17,556 nucleotides of DNA from Caccoplasma intestinavium (GCA_018715885.1 DVKT01000026.1:1-17556), one strand, 5' to 3'. Counted from the first letter of the stretch, positions 6,119 to 15,108 are shown. Program-made: numbers and translations. The notes: generated by a model not told the origin, from the letters alone.

Positions 6119-8590
6119 TTATGTCTGCGCTTTTGTTGCTTTCCTCTTCACTTCGGAGAGGTATTCGCTCGGAGACTTTCCCGTGTGCTTTTTGAAACAG
6201 CGACTGAAATATCGGGGATCGTTGAATCCCGAACAATAGGCGATTTCGGCGATATTCATTTCGTTATTACTCTGCATATATTGGAGCGATCGTGTGATAC
6301 GGTTCGCTATGATAAAATCTATCGGGGTGCAGTTGAATAACGTTTTCATTTTTTGCAGGAGTTGTTTGCGACTCATACCCAGATGTAAAGCCAAGTCTTC
6401 CACTTTGAGGTCGGTATCGCCGATGTGAGCATCTAAGTAGGCAAGGAGTTTTCGGCTGAACGCATCGTTCTTATCCGTCGTTTCGGGACTGAAAGATGAT
6501 TGGTTGGAGTCTGACGTGGGGATAACGTCGGGTGCGCTGACTTCTTGTTGCAATGCCCGTAACTTTTCCATTGCTTTTAGAGTCTGTTTTTTGGCATAAC
6601 GGTCGATGAGCCACCAACCTCCGGCAATTGACAGCAGAAAAAGTATGGCCATGCACCAGCGTATGCTTGTTTTTTCGTACCAATAAGGCTGTATTTCGAT
6701 GATGAGTTTTCGTTCATTATCGAGCCATCGGCCGTCTCCATTGGTGGAACGCACGGCAAAAGTATATTTCCCGGCCGGGAGATCGACATAAGGAGCGGTC
6801 TCGTTTTGCTCGGTAAGAGACCATTTCATATCTTCTCCGATCATACGATAGGCATACCATACCGGGGAGGTGCGATTGTAATCGAGAACCGAGAACCGGA
6901 CGGAGAATTCCCTTTCTTCGGGTCGCAAAGAGATGATACTGTCGGTATCGACGATAATGGAATTTTGTGTTTTGAGAGTTTTTACTTCCGAGATATAAAC
7001 GGGTGCGATGTTTGAGCGTTTGGCAACTTTCCGGGGATCGAATTGTATCCAACCTTCTCGACACCCTTTCATGATACAAGAATCGTTCAGTACGAAAAAT
7101 GGGTTGACAGAAAAATGCCTTACCTCTTTGGTGGAAGAGGGCGGGTAATGGTTTATGATTTTTTTTATCGGGTCGTAGGAGAATACCGAGCGATTGGTAA
7201 CCCCCCAGACCAAGCCTTTATTGTCGCTGCACAAAGCGGCAACCGAAGCGGGGAATTGGGGCGTGTCGATTTTTCGGAAAGGTATTTTTTCTTGCAGGTA
7301 GTTTTTCCCGACGATTTCGCATAACTGGCCTCCGCAGGAAAGTATGACCTCTCCGTTATGGCTTTGCGTAACAGCCAATATGTTGTTTTGCGGGAGAGAG
7401 GTCGTATCGGTTTTGTCATGCGTTTGATGATAGAACCGGAGTTCGCTGTAATCGTTGAAACGTGTGTTACAACAGTATAAGCCGTTCTCGGAGAAAATCA
7501 GCAGGATGTCCTCTTTGAGTTCCAGAAAACTTCTCACCGATTCGGGAATTTTACCCTGAACTTTACTCAAACCGGTCGATGCATTGGAAAAAATATATGA
7601 GCCCGTACTGTCCGGGCGGGCGATATTGAGTTTGTCGTATTGTCCGCCGACCCATAATGTACCTTGCCGGTCGATGTGGATTTCGTATATGTTATCGAAG
7701 TCGGGATATTCCGGATTTGTTGCATTGGCTTTGAGTTGCCTGATTTTGAATTGGTTCCCGTCGTTTTTTGGTTGCAGTATGAGTAACCCGCTTTCTCTTG
7801 CAGCCATCAGGATATTTCCACGACGATCTTGTTTGATAGAATGTACAGGATAAGGAAAGACGGTATCATCTTTTACGATGCGTCCGTCGGGAGAGAGATA
7901 ACCGAGCGGATTCATGGTTGCGTCGTGTATTTGTATGCGGTTGTCGGTCGATACTACCCATACACGATGTTTGTCATCGCGGAAAAAAGTAACCACTTCG
8001 CTTTTTCTGTCGATATGATCGAACAGAGATACTTGACGGGTGATTAGCCACAATCCGCCGCTTGTCCCTACCCACAGGTTGCTGTCGCGATCGTATGTGT
8101 GCATATAGATGCGGTCGACTTCGGGGCACTCTACCGATGCCAGAATTTCCTGCCAGCGGTCGTTGGGTACGGCTTTGTTTCGTTTGTATTCCCGTATGTC
8201 TTTTAATTTCTGCAAATCTTCGGGCAAGTTACCGAACTTTTCACGTTTCCGGTCAAACATGATAATTATGTTCCGTTGTTGGCATAAGATATGGTGAGAA
8301 GCGTGTTCTTGAATACGGTCTATGCGGTTCGATGATAACGGACAGTCGGGAATCGGAAAATATGGTTTGATGTCGCTTCCGTCGTATCTGTAAAGACCAT
8401 CGTTGGTAGCCAGCCAAATCAGGCCCACGCTATCTTGCAGAATCGACTTGACGACATAATTGGGCGTTTCAATAACTTGAAATCTCCAAAAATTTTTCTC
8501 TCCGTACCCGTTTATGACGAATAAAATCGATAGAACGATTGCGATTGTCAGTTTTTTATATGGTATTTCATTCGTTGACCGTTTTTTCAT
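6119..8590 (-). CDS. Transmembrane propeller / Y_Y_Y sensor fused directly to an AraC-type DNA-binding domain
   Basis: The 823-residue protein has an N-terminal membrane segment or uncleaved signal (13-30). A periplasmic beta-propeller of two-component-regulator type follows, with repeats such as LIWLATNDGLYRYD (58-70), NLWVGTSGGLWLI (171-183), VWVVSTDNRI (210-219) and TLWVGGQ (311-317). A Y_Y_Y domain follows (about 575-636), then one transmembrane helix (about 644-663). After a short basic/coiled linker (664-685) the AraC/HTH_18 domain begins (about 712-815; AEIAYCSGFNDPRYFSRCFKKHTGKSPSEY is its second helix-turn-helix region). The histidine kinase, ATPase and receiver domains of a hybrid two-component system are absent, so signalling across the membrane must work without phosphorelay. 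It converges with the pectin genes and probably activates them on sensing a pectin oligosaccharide; this is inferred from position. Confidence 0.88.
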   Translation of the reverse strand: MKKRSTNEIPYKKLTIAIVLSILFVINGYGEKNFWRFQVIETPNYVVKSILQDSVGLIWLATNDGLYRYDGSDIKPYFPIPDCPLSSNRIDRIQEHASHHILCQQRNIIIMFDRKREKFGNLPEDLQKLKDIREYKRNKAVPNDRWQEILASVECPEVDRIYMHTYDRDSNLWVGTSGGLWLITRQVSLFDHIDRKSEVVTFFRDDKHRVWVVSTDNRIQIHDATMNPLGYLSPDGRIVKDDTVFPYPVHSIKQDRRGNILMAARESGLLILQPKNDGNQFKIRQLKANATNPEYPDFDNIYEIHIDRQGTLWVGGQYDKLNIARPDSTGSYIFSNASTGLSKVQGKIPESVRSFLELKEDILLIFSENGLYCCNTRFNDYSELRFYHQTHDKTDTTSLPQNNILAVTQSHNGEVILSCGGQLCEIVGKNYLQEKIPFRKIDTPQFPASVAALCSDNKGLVWGVTNRSVFSYDPIKKIINHYPPSSTKEVRHFSVNPFFVLNDSCIMKGCREGWIQFDPRKVAKRSNIAPVYISEVKTLKTQNSIIVDTDSIISLRPEEREFSVRFSVLDYNRTSPVWYAYRMIGEDMKWSLTEQNETAPYVDLPAGKYTFAVRSTNGDGRWLDNERKLIIEIQPYWYEKTSIRWCMAILFLLSIAGGWWLIDRYAKKQTLKAMEKLRALQQEVSAPDVIPTSDSNQSSFSPETTDKNDAFSRKLLAYLDAHIGDTDLKVEDLALHLGMSRKQLLQKMKTLFNCTPIDFIIANRITRSLQYMQSNNEMNIAEIAYCSGFNDPRYFSRCFKKHTGKSPSEYLSEVKRKATKAQT

Positions 8591-8817
8591 GGTATCGTCT
8601 TGATATTTCTATTTCCCGAAGAACGGAATGGCGAGTAAGGTTCGCGCTGTAATTGATAAGCTACATGTTTTTCGATGAGTTATCCTTTCCGGTATTTTTA
8701 CAGCGAAAATCTCACAGCATAATTTCTTTTGACAAATAATACGAAAATGTGAATACCGAGTCAAATAAAAACGAAGTGTTTAAATTTGACTATTGCAAGA
8801 CCGTATCCTATATTTCA

Positions 8818-8825
8818 CAAATATA
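8818..8825 (-). promoter_or_regulatory. Possible -7 element for the sensor-regulator gene
   Basis: Read on the - strand, TATATTTG (8825 to 8818) fits TAnnTTTG. No good -33 TTTG stands at the right distance, and the leader to the start codon at 8590 would be over 200 nt. Bases 8591-8817 are AT-rich and show no other gene, terminator or strong repeat. Confidence 0.3.
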
Positions 8826-8918
8826 ATCAAAAGTCTTTTATTTTCTTGTAAACAATATAGAATATATTTCCCGATATTCCGGAGCAGAGCATAAATGGAT
8901 AAAAGTAGATCGGCTTTA

Positions 8919-8956
8919 AATAAAGAAAGGAGGCAATATTGCCTCCTTTCTTTATT
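8919..8956 (-). terminator. Perfect 38-bp palindromic terminator of the putrescine/flavodiiron operon
   Basis: Bases 8919-8937 are the exact reverse complement of 8938-8956. The GGAGGCAAT/ATTGCCTCC core is flanked by A-rich and T-rich arms, so the hairpin has a T-rich 3' side on both strands. It lies 14 bases beyond the stop codon of the flavodiiron gene at 8971. Confidence 0.88.
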
Positions 8957-8970
8957 CGTATGGAATATGA

Positions 8971-10164
8971 TTACGCCATTTGTAGTTTGGCGGCAATCGC
9001 TTTGGCCAGTTCGCGACATTGCTGCATCGATTCGTCGTTTCCGCCTTGTTTCATTTCGACCGGACAGCTGGGCATATCCCAATGCATTTGCTCTCCGAAT
9101 GCGGTCAGTTCCTTGACCGAACGACAAGCCCAGCTATATGAGCCGAAACAACCGAAGATGCGTGATTTTATTTCCCGGTTACGGAGAGCCGACACAAGGA
9201 GTTCTACGTCGGGGAAAAGTAGGGTATTGTAGGTTGGGCTTCCGATAATCAAGGCTTTATACCTGAAAATATCGCGCAGGATATACGACTTGTCCGATAC
9301 CGAAACATCGTGCAATGCAATATTTTTTATGCCGTTGGCAGCCAGCTCTTTGGCGATTTCTTCGGCCATTTGTGCCGTATGTCCGTACATGCTTCCGTAA
9401 GCAATGACGACACCCTCTTCTGCCTCGTACCGGCTTAGTTTGTCATATATGCCGATAACCTTTGCAATGTTTTCTTTCCACACCGGACCGTGGGTCGAGC
9501 ATATCATTTCAAGAGGAACTCCCGAAAGTTTCGATAAAGCTTTCTGCACGGGTGCACCGTATTTGCCTACGATATTGGCGTAGTAGCGGACCATTTCGTC
9601 CCAATATATTTCACAGTCGAGTTGAGTGTCTACGATGCCACCTTCGAGAGCGCCGAAACAGCCGAAAGCATCTCCCGAGAACAAAATCTTTTCTTGCGGG
9701 CAGTACGATACCATGGTTTCGGGCCAATGTACCATAGGAATCAAGTAAAATACCAGCTCTTTCGAACCGAGACAGAGCGAGTCGCCTTCTTTCATTGTAA
9801 TCGTATTGTCGGTAATGCCGTAAAACCCTTTTACCATATCGAGCGTTTTGGCATTTCCTACGATTTCTATTTGCGGATAAGCACGTTTTACGGCAGCAAT
9901 AGATGCGGAGTGATCGGGTTCCATGTGGTTGATAACAAGGTAATCGATCGTGCGGCCATTCAGAATCTTCTGGATATTGTCGAGATAGGTTTCGGTACAA
10001 CTTGCTTCTATCGTATCGATAAGCGCTACTTTTTCATCGACGATCAAATAGGAGTTGTACGAGACGCCGTATGGAAGCGGCCAAAGTGCTTCGAATTTGT
10101 GGGTCTTACGATCATTTGCTCCCACATAGTAGATGTGCGGTGCGATTTCAGCTAAAAGATTCAT
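8971..10164 (-). CDS. Flavodiiron protein (FprA family A-type flavoprotein)
   Basis: The 397-residue cytoplasmic protein has a metallo-beta-lactamase-like diiron domain (1-245) and a flavodoxin domain (252-395). All expected iron ligands are visible: H80, E82 and D84 in NHMEPDHS, H146 in HWPET, D165 in SGDAFG and H225 in STHGPVW. The FMN-binding loop reads YGSMYGHTAQ (256-265). Such enzymes reduce O2 to water or NO to N2O and protect anaerobes from both; which substrate dominates cannot be told from sequence. There is no extra rubredoxin or flavin reductase domain, so electrons must come from a partner protein. The gene follows the amidase by 21 bp and is last in the operon, just before a strong terminator. 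Confidence 0.95.
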   Translation of the reverse strand: MNLLAEIAPHIYYVGANDRKTHKFEALWPLPYGVSYNSYLIVDEKVALIDTIEASCTETYLDNIQKILNGRTIDYLVINHMEPDHSASIAAVKRAYPQIEIVGNAKTLDMVKGFYGITDNTITMKEGDSLCLGSKELVFYLIPMVHWPETMVSYCPQEKILFSGDAFGCFGALEGGIVDTQLDCEIYWDEMVRYYANIVGKYGAPVQKALSKLSGVPLEMICSTHGPVWKENIAKVIGIYDKLSRYEAEEGVVIAYGSMYGHTAQMAEEIAKELAANGIKNIALHDVSVSDKSYILRDIFRYKALIIGSPTYNTLLFPDVELLVSALRNREIKSRIFGCFGSYSWACRSVKELTAFGEQMHWDMPSCPVEMKQGGNDESMQQCRELAKAIAAKLQMA

Positions 10165-10185
10165 ATATAATTGTTTTTTTAGTAT

Positions 10186-11073
10186 TTAGTCGATAAAACG
10201 TCGGGTTATATTGTCATATGCATCGATACGCCGGTCTCGTAAGAAAGGCCACCAACGACGAACCTGTTCCGAGCGGGAAAGGTCTACTTCTACCGTGTGA
10301 ACGGATTCCACGTCGCTTGGCGCCTGCCACAGAATTTCACCTTGCGGACCGGCGACAAAGCTGCTTCCCCAGAATTGTATGCCGCGAGTCTGCCCCGAGG
10401 GATCGGGTTCGTGGCCGACACGGTTGACCGATATGACCGGAAGTCCGTTGGCGACGGCATGACCTCGTTGTGAGATGATCCATGCATTGCGTTGCCTCTC
10501 TTTTTCTTCGGCGGTATCACTGCTTTCCCAACCTATGGCGGTGGGGTAGATGAGCAGATCGGCCCCTCGCAGAGCCATGAGACGTGCGGCTTCGGGATAC
10601 CATTGGTCCCAACATACCAATACACCCAGACGGCCTATCGAGGTCGTTATGGGCTCGAATCCCAGATCGCCCGGTGTAAAGTAGAACTTTTCATAGTAGG
10701 CAGGGTCGTCGGGAATGTGCATTTTGCGGTATTTCCCGGCGATGGATCCGTCCTTGTCGAAGACGACGGCCGTATTGTGATACAGTCCCGGAGCCCGGCG
10801 TTCAAAAAGCGATGTAACGAGAACGATACCCGATTGACGGGCGATCTTGCTGTAAAAGTCGGTCGACGGCCCCGGAACGGTTTCGGCCCAGTCGAAACAT
10901 TCGGTATTTTCGGTCTGGCAGAAATACAGGCTGTTATGCAGTTCTTGGAGTACTACAAGTTGGGCGCCCTGCTCGGCGCAATGTTCTATGCCGGCTTTGA
11001 GCCGGAGCATGTTTTCTTCCCGGTCAGGAGTGTTGGACTGTTGTATCAGACCTACGGTGATTCTCTTTTCCAT
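10186..11073 (-). CDS. aguB: N-carbamoylputrescine amidase
   Basis: The 295-residue carbon-nitrogen hydrolase has the nitrilase-type triad: E44 in VVLQELHNSLYF, K117 in YRKMHIPDD and C154 in VLVCWDQWYPE. The length and the CWDQWYPE and GWESSD signatures match the plant/bacterial N-carbamoylputrescine amidases. It splits N-carbamoylputrescine into putrescine, CO2 and ammonia, the last step of the agmatine route. It begins 9 bp after the agmatine deiminase gene, which makes its substrate, and this supports the call. Confidence 0.94.
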   Translation of the reverse strand: MEKRITVGLIQQSNTPDREENMLRLKAGIEHCAEQGAQLVVLQELHNSLYFCQTENTECFDWAETVPGPSTDFYSKIARQSGIVLVTSLFERRAPGLYHNTAVVFDKDGSIAGKYRKMHIPDDPAYYEKFYFTPGDLGFEPITTSIGRLGVLVCWDQWYPEAARLMALRGADLLIYPTAIGWESSDTAEEKERQRNAWIISQRGHAVANGLPVISVNRVGHEPDPSGQTRGIQFWGSSFVAGPQGEILWQAPSDVESVHTVEVDLSRSEQVRRWWPFLRDRRIDAYDNITRRFID

Positions 11074-11082
11074 GATGCATTG

Positions 11083-12123
11083 TCAGATATTTAGTGCGCC
11101 TTTCGGATATTGCATGGTAACGCAATGCAATGATCCGTGTTGTTTGATAAGCGGTCGGCAGTCGATTCCTATGATTTCATATCCCGGAAAAGCTTGTTGC
11201 AAAATGTGTGCAGCTTCCCGGTCATTGTCGGGTTGGCTGTATGTGGGATACAAAATGGCATGATTCAAAATGAGGAAGTTTGCGTATGTGGCCGGTAATC
11301 GTTCTCCCTCATGATAAATGGGGGCGGCCATAGGCAATGGCAGGAGACGGAAGGGTTTTCCTTCGAGCGAACGGAACGAACGGAGTTGTCGTTCCATTTC
11401 AGAGAGTGCCTCATAATGCATGTCGTCTTTATCTGCACAACGTACATATGCAATTGTGTCGTCGGGACACAAGCGGGCCAGTGTATCGATATGGCTGTCG
11501 GTGTCATCGCCCGACAGGAATCCGTGGTCGAGCCATAATACTTGTTGCACCGAGAAGTTTTCTTTCAGATAACTTTCGATTTGCTTTTTATCCCATTCTC
11601 CGTTTCTGTTGGGGGAGAGCAGGCATTCCGATGTCGTGAGCAGAGTCCCTTTGCCGTCCGATTCGATGGAGCCGCCTTCGAGAACGAAGTTCAACCGATT
11701 GACATATTCACCGTTGAACAGCTTGTTTTCATTGATACGGCTGGTAATCAGATTGTCGAAATTGGCGGCGAATTTCAGACCCCAACCGTTGAATGCGAAA
11801 TCGAGAATCCGGGTTTGGCCGGTTTCCGGTTGTATGAGGGTGATGCCGCTGTGGTCGCGTGCCCAAGTATCGTTGGTCTCACATTGGAGATACTTGATGT
11901 TTTTCCCGCAGATTTTTGCTTCGATATGGCTGCGGACAAGGTCTATGTCGGGTGCGACGATCAGTAAGGGTTCTCTTTGGGAAATTTCCCGGGCTATATC
12001 GATAAAACAAGATTCCACCTCATCGAGCATGTCATACCAGTCGGTCCCGGCATGGGGCCATGTAAGTTGTATGCCCGATTGCGGATACCATTCGGCCGGA
12101 AGTATATAATCGGTCTGTTTCAC
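11083..12123 (-). CDS. aguA: Agmatine deiminase
   Basis: The 346 residues match the agmatine deiminase / peptidyl-arginine-deiminase fold: DTWARDHSG (85-93), FNGWGLKF (111-118), LEGGSIESDG (148-157), GDDTDSHIDTLAR (205-217, catalytic His211) and the nucleophile Cys334 in HGSLHC. It converts agmatine to N-carbamoylputrescine and ammonia in the cytosol. The start is GTG and overlaps the upstream stop as GTGA (12120-12123), which indicates translational coupling with the DUF2148 gene. Pairing with aguB completes agmatine to putrescine; the arginine decarboxylase that makes agmatine is not in the window. Confidence 0.95.
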   Translation of the reverse strand: MKQTDYILPAEWYPQSGIQLTWPHAGTDWYDMLDEVESCFIDIAREISQREPLLIVAPDIDLVRSHIEAKICGKNIKYLQCETNDTWARDHSGITLIQPETGQTRILDFAFNGWGLKFAANFDNLITSRINENKLFNGEYVNRLNFVLEGGSIESDGKGTLLTTSECLLSPNRNGEWDKKQIESYLKENFSVQQVLWLDHGFLSGDDTDSHIDTLARLCPDDTIAYVRCADKDDMHYEALSEMERQLRSFRSLEGKPFRLLPLPMAAPIYHEGERLPATYANFLILNHAILYPTYSQPDNDREAAHILQQAFPGYEIIGIDCRPLIKQHGSLHCVTMQYPKGALNI

Positions 12124-12656
12124 TTGTTTTCTTTGGGTTTACGGTCGAAGAAGGGGTTTTTCGATGACGCGCTGATGGGTATGGCGATACATTGGCGGCA
12201 ATTTTTCAACAGGCCCAGCCGTTCGACGGCCCAACCGGCCGAGAACATGACCCGGCTGTCGACTCTCAAATCGGCAGCTTTGGCGCAAGCCGAACCGATG
12301 GCAATTCCCACATCGATGGAATTTATGGCGCAGGGAGTATCTTGCGGTTTCTCGGCGCAGGTCGCATAGCCGCAATAGGCGCAATTAAGACCTTGCGGAG
12401 CCTGATGTGTTCCGATGACAATCATGGCGTCGGCGCTTTGTATGTTTTCGCTGTCCCGGATAAGGAACTTTATGCCGGTTTTTTCGGCGAGCCGGAGCAA
12501 CTCTTCCGATACGGCATCGATGTCTTCATCGCTTAGTGTGATGATTTCTATAATATCGACACCTTTACCTTTTGGAGCCGTGCGGGCGGCCAGCATGATT
12601 TGTTTGGCCGCTTCGAGCATATATTCTTTACGAGTCTCTCTTTCGTTGATAATCAT
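12120..12656 (-). CDS. DUF2148 ferredoxin-domain protein
   Basis: The 178-residue protein has the cysteine pattern of the DUF2148 family: C92, C95 and C100 in NCAYCGYATC, C109 in TPCA, C124 in GSACAKAAD, and C153/C156 in NCRQC near the end. The cysteines could hold one or two iron-sulfur clusters. The family is uncharacterised; a redox role is inferred. There is no signal peptide, so it is cytoplasmic. It is first in the operon, 21 bases after a good -7 element, and overlaps the agmatine deiminase start by 4 bases. It might supply electrons to the flavodiiron protein three genes on; this is speculation based on position. Confidence 0.85.
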   Translation of the reverse strand: MIINERETRKEYMLEAAKQIMLAARTAPKGKGVDIIEIITLSDEDIDAVSEELLRLAEKTGIKFLIRDSENIQSADAMIVIGTHQAPQGLNCAYCGYATCAEKPQDTPCAINSIDVGIAIGSACAKAADLRVDSRVMFSAGWAVERLGLLKNCRQCIAIPISASSKNPFFDRKPKENK

Positions 12657-12677
12657 ACCTTTTTATAAATAGCGATG

Positions 12678-12685
12678 CAAAGATA
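12678..12685 (-). promoter_or_regulatory. -7 element of the DUF2148-aguA-aguB-flavodiiron operon
   Basis: On the - strand TATCTTTG (12685 to 12678) fits TAnnTTTG and ends 21 bases before the ATG at 12656. It is identical to the -7 element of the divergent phosphate transporter. No clear -33 TTTG is seen. Confidence 0.6.
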
Positions 12686-12814
12686 GTAATTATCGGGAAT
12701 ACCGCGGGAGGGAAGCAGTAAAATATGGTGAAGGATTATTTGTTTTGAATTTTTATGCCTATTTTTGTAATAGGAATGTAATTAATTTGTTATATTCTTC
12801 ACATATAGTGCTTT

Positions 12815-12822
12815 TATCTTTG
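12815..12822 (+). promoter_or_regulatory. -7 element of the phosphate transporter/porin operon
   Basis: TATCTTTG at 12815-12822 fits TAnnTTTG and leaves a leader of only about 10 nt before the ATG at 12839. A TTTG at 12786-12789 is 25 bp upstream, longer than the usual spacing. The 130 bp between the two divergent -7 elements shows no clear phosphate-response operator. Confidence 0.6.
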
Positions 12823-12838
12823 TGCCAAAATTAAAAAT

Positions 12839-15085
12839 ATGGATACAATTTTTTTAGGCTTTGTCGTCTTTTTGTTCCTTTTGGCCATCTTCGATTTGTG
12901 GGTTGGCGTGAGTAACGATGCTGTGAACTTTCTGAATTCTGCTATCGGAGCGAAAGCTGCCCGATTTAGAACAATTATCATTATTGCCGCCATAGGAGTT
13001 TTTTGCGGAGCGTCGATGAGTAACGGTATGATGGATATAGCCCGGCATGGAATTTTCCGTCCCGAGCAATTTTATTTTTATGAATTGATGTATGTTTTTC
13101 TGGCCGTGATGGTTACAGATATTGTATTGCTCGATATATTCAATTCTTTGGGAATGCCTACGTCGACAACCGTTTCGATGGTCTTTGAACTTTTAGGGGC
13201 TTCGTTTGCATTGGCTTTGGTCAAATTGGCTTCCGACACGACCGGACTTACGTTTGCCGAATTGCTGAATACCGAGAAAGCCCTGTCGGTGATTTTGGGT
13301 ATTTTCCTTTCCGTAGCTATCGCCTTTTTTTTCGGAGCTTTGGTGCAATATATTTCCCGTATCATATTTACGTTCAATTATAAAAGCAAGATGCGATGGA
13401 AAGCCGGGTTGTTCGGAGGTATAGCAGTAACGGCGATTATCTATTTCATGCTTATAAAAGGGGTGAAAGATCTCTCTTTCATGACGGCGGAGAATAAAGC
13501 TTTTGTACATGATCATACGGCGCTTATACTGGGGGGCTGCTTGGTGTTCTTTACTGTTCTGATGCAGATATTGCACTGGTGTAAAGTGAATGTTTTCAAA
13601 GTGGTCGTTCTTGTCGGAACATTTTCTTTGGCAATGGCTTTCGCCGGAAACGACTTGGTCAATTTTATCGGTGTGCCGTTAGCCGGATATTCTTCCTATC
13701 AGGATTATATGTCAAACGGAGCTGGCGATCCGACGGGTTTCCTGATGGGTTCTTTGAACGGCCCGGCCAAGACACCTTTGTTTTTTCTGATAGCTGCCGG
13801 TGCGATAATGGTTTTCTCTTTGGCGACCTCCAAAAAAGCACACAACGTAGTGAAAACGTCGGTCGATCTTTCTCGGCAGGATACGGGCGATGAGGTGTTC
13901 GGATCTTCACGTGTGGCACGTAGCCTTGTCCGCTGGTTTACTTCGGTCAGTGCATGGGTGGTAGACGTAACTCCCGAGAGAGTACGTCTTTGGATCAATA
14001 GCCGTTTCAATCAAGATGAAGTGCAAATCGAGAACGGAGCGGCTTTCGATTTGGTTCGGGCCTCTATCAATTTGGTTTTGGCAGGATTGCTTATTGCAAT
14101 GGGAACCTCTCTTAAATTGCCTCTTTCCACAACCTATGTAACATTTATGGTGGCTATGGGAACATCATTGGCCGACCGTGCTTGGGGCCGTGAAAGCGCT
14201 GTATTCCGTATTACCGGAGTACTTTCGGTCGTAGGAGGTTGGTTTATAACGGCCGGAGCAGCCTTCCTGATAGCTTTTGCCATAGCTCTTATCATGTATT
14301 TCGGCGGGGTATGGGCAGCCATTGCGATTGTCGTATTGGGCGTGGGCATTTTGATTCGCAGCAATATCGTTTATCGCAAGAAATCGAAGACGGAGAAAAA
14401 AGATACGATATTCTACGATATGTTGGCAACGAAAGACAAAGAACAGGTATGGACTTTATTGCATCGTCATATCGTTGAGAACCGTTGTATCTTCCTTTCC
14501 GACGCGATACAGATATATGGTAATATAACCGATGGATTTATTCACGAAGATTTGAGAATGTTGCGTAGGGCAGATACCATGTTGCGGCAGGAGAAAAGTA
14601 TTTTGAAAAATGTACGTCGTAAAGAGACGTTGGGAATGCATCGTGTAACAAAAGAAATAGCCATTGAAAAAAATACATGGTTCCATTTGGGGTGCAACAG
14701 TTGCGAGCAGATTATGTATAGTTTGCTCCGTATCTGCGAGCCGTGTCTCGAACATGTCGATAACAATTTTACTCCGCTTCCTCAAAAATTCATCGATGAA
14801 TTCGTTCCCATGAAAAATGGTGTTATTTTGCTTTTTGAACAGGCTCTGACGATTTTGAGAAACGGACGTTTTGAAGAGACAATCGAGCTGCGTGCCGATT
14901 GTGAAAGAATGAAAGATATGTTTTCTCGAAAACGCAAGGCTTTGGTCGAAAGTATTCAGGACGAGGAACGGAGCGAATATATAAGTGTTTTATATGTGTA
15001 TCTCAACCTTTTGCAAGAATCGCAAGAAACCGTCTCCTTGTTGAGGCATATGTTGAGGGCAGACCGTAAATTGAATCAGGCTTAG
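12839..15085 (+). CDS. PiT-family inorganic phosphate transporter with C-terminal PhoU-like domain
   Basis: The 748-residue inner-membrane protein has about eleven hydrophobic segments in residues 1-510. It carries the paired PiT signatures: VSNDAVNFLNSAIG (24-37) in the N-terminal half and AGNDLVNFIGVPLAG (269-283) in the middle. PTSTTVSMV (107-115) and PLSTTYVTFMVAMGTSLADRAWG (428-450) are the other conserved inverted-repeat parts. Residues 520-748 are soluble, helical and charged, and resemble PhoU or the DUF47 phosphate-transport regulator. PiT proteins import phosphate with cations (metal-phosphate with H+, or Na+). The usual PiT protein is about 400-500 residues, so the tail is an added module that probably tunes transport. 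The porin gene follows 23 bp downstream. Confidence 0.92.
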   Translation: MDTIFLGFVVFLFLLAIFDLWVGVSNDAVNFLNSAIGAKAARFRTIIIIAAIGVFCGASMSNGMMDIARHGIFRPEQFYFYELMYVFLAVMVTDIVLLDIFNSLGMPTSTTVSMVFELLGASFALALVKLASDTTGLTFAELLNTEKALSVILGIFLSVAIAFFFGALVQYISRIIFTFNYKSKMRWKAGLFGGIAVTAIIYFMLIKGVKDLSFMTAENKAFVHDHTALILGGCLVFFTVLMQILHWCKVNVFKVVVLVGTFSLAMAFAGNDLVNFIGVPLAGYSSYQDYMSNGAGDPTGFLMGSLNGPAKTPLFFLIAAGAIMVFSLATSKKAHNVVKTSVDLSRQDTGDEVFGSSRVARSLVRWFTSVSAWVVDVTPERVRLWINSRFNQDEVQIENGAAFDLVRASINLVLAGLLIAMGTSLKLPLSTTYVTFMVAMGTSLADRAWGRESAVFRITGVLSVVGGWFITAGAAFLIAFAIALIMYFGGVWAAIAIVVLGVGILIRSNIVYRKKSKTEKKDTIFYDMLATKDKEQVWTLLHRHIVENRCIFLSDAIQIYGNITDGFIHEDLRMLRRADTMLRQEKSILKNVRRKETLGMHRVTKEIAIEKNTWFHLGCNSCEQIMYSLLRICEPCLEHVDNNFTPLPQKFIDEFVPMKNGVILLFEQALTILRNGRFEETIELRADCERMKDMFSRKRKALVESIQDEERSEYISVLYVYLNLLQESQETVSLLRHMLRADRKLNQA

Positions 15086-15108
15086 CTTCACCGGAAAAAT
15101 CGACGAAT

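Noticed and set aside
5949..6236. 95-residue - strand frame across the repeat block and the regulator end
   Set aside because: Its sequence comes from repeat elements and the out-of-frame end of the AraC gene; no motif or start signal.
9622..10155. 177-residue open frame on the + strand
   Set aside because: Antisense to the flavodiiron gene, whose iron ligands are all intact in the true frame.
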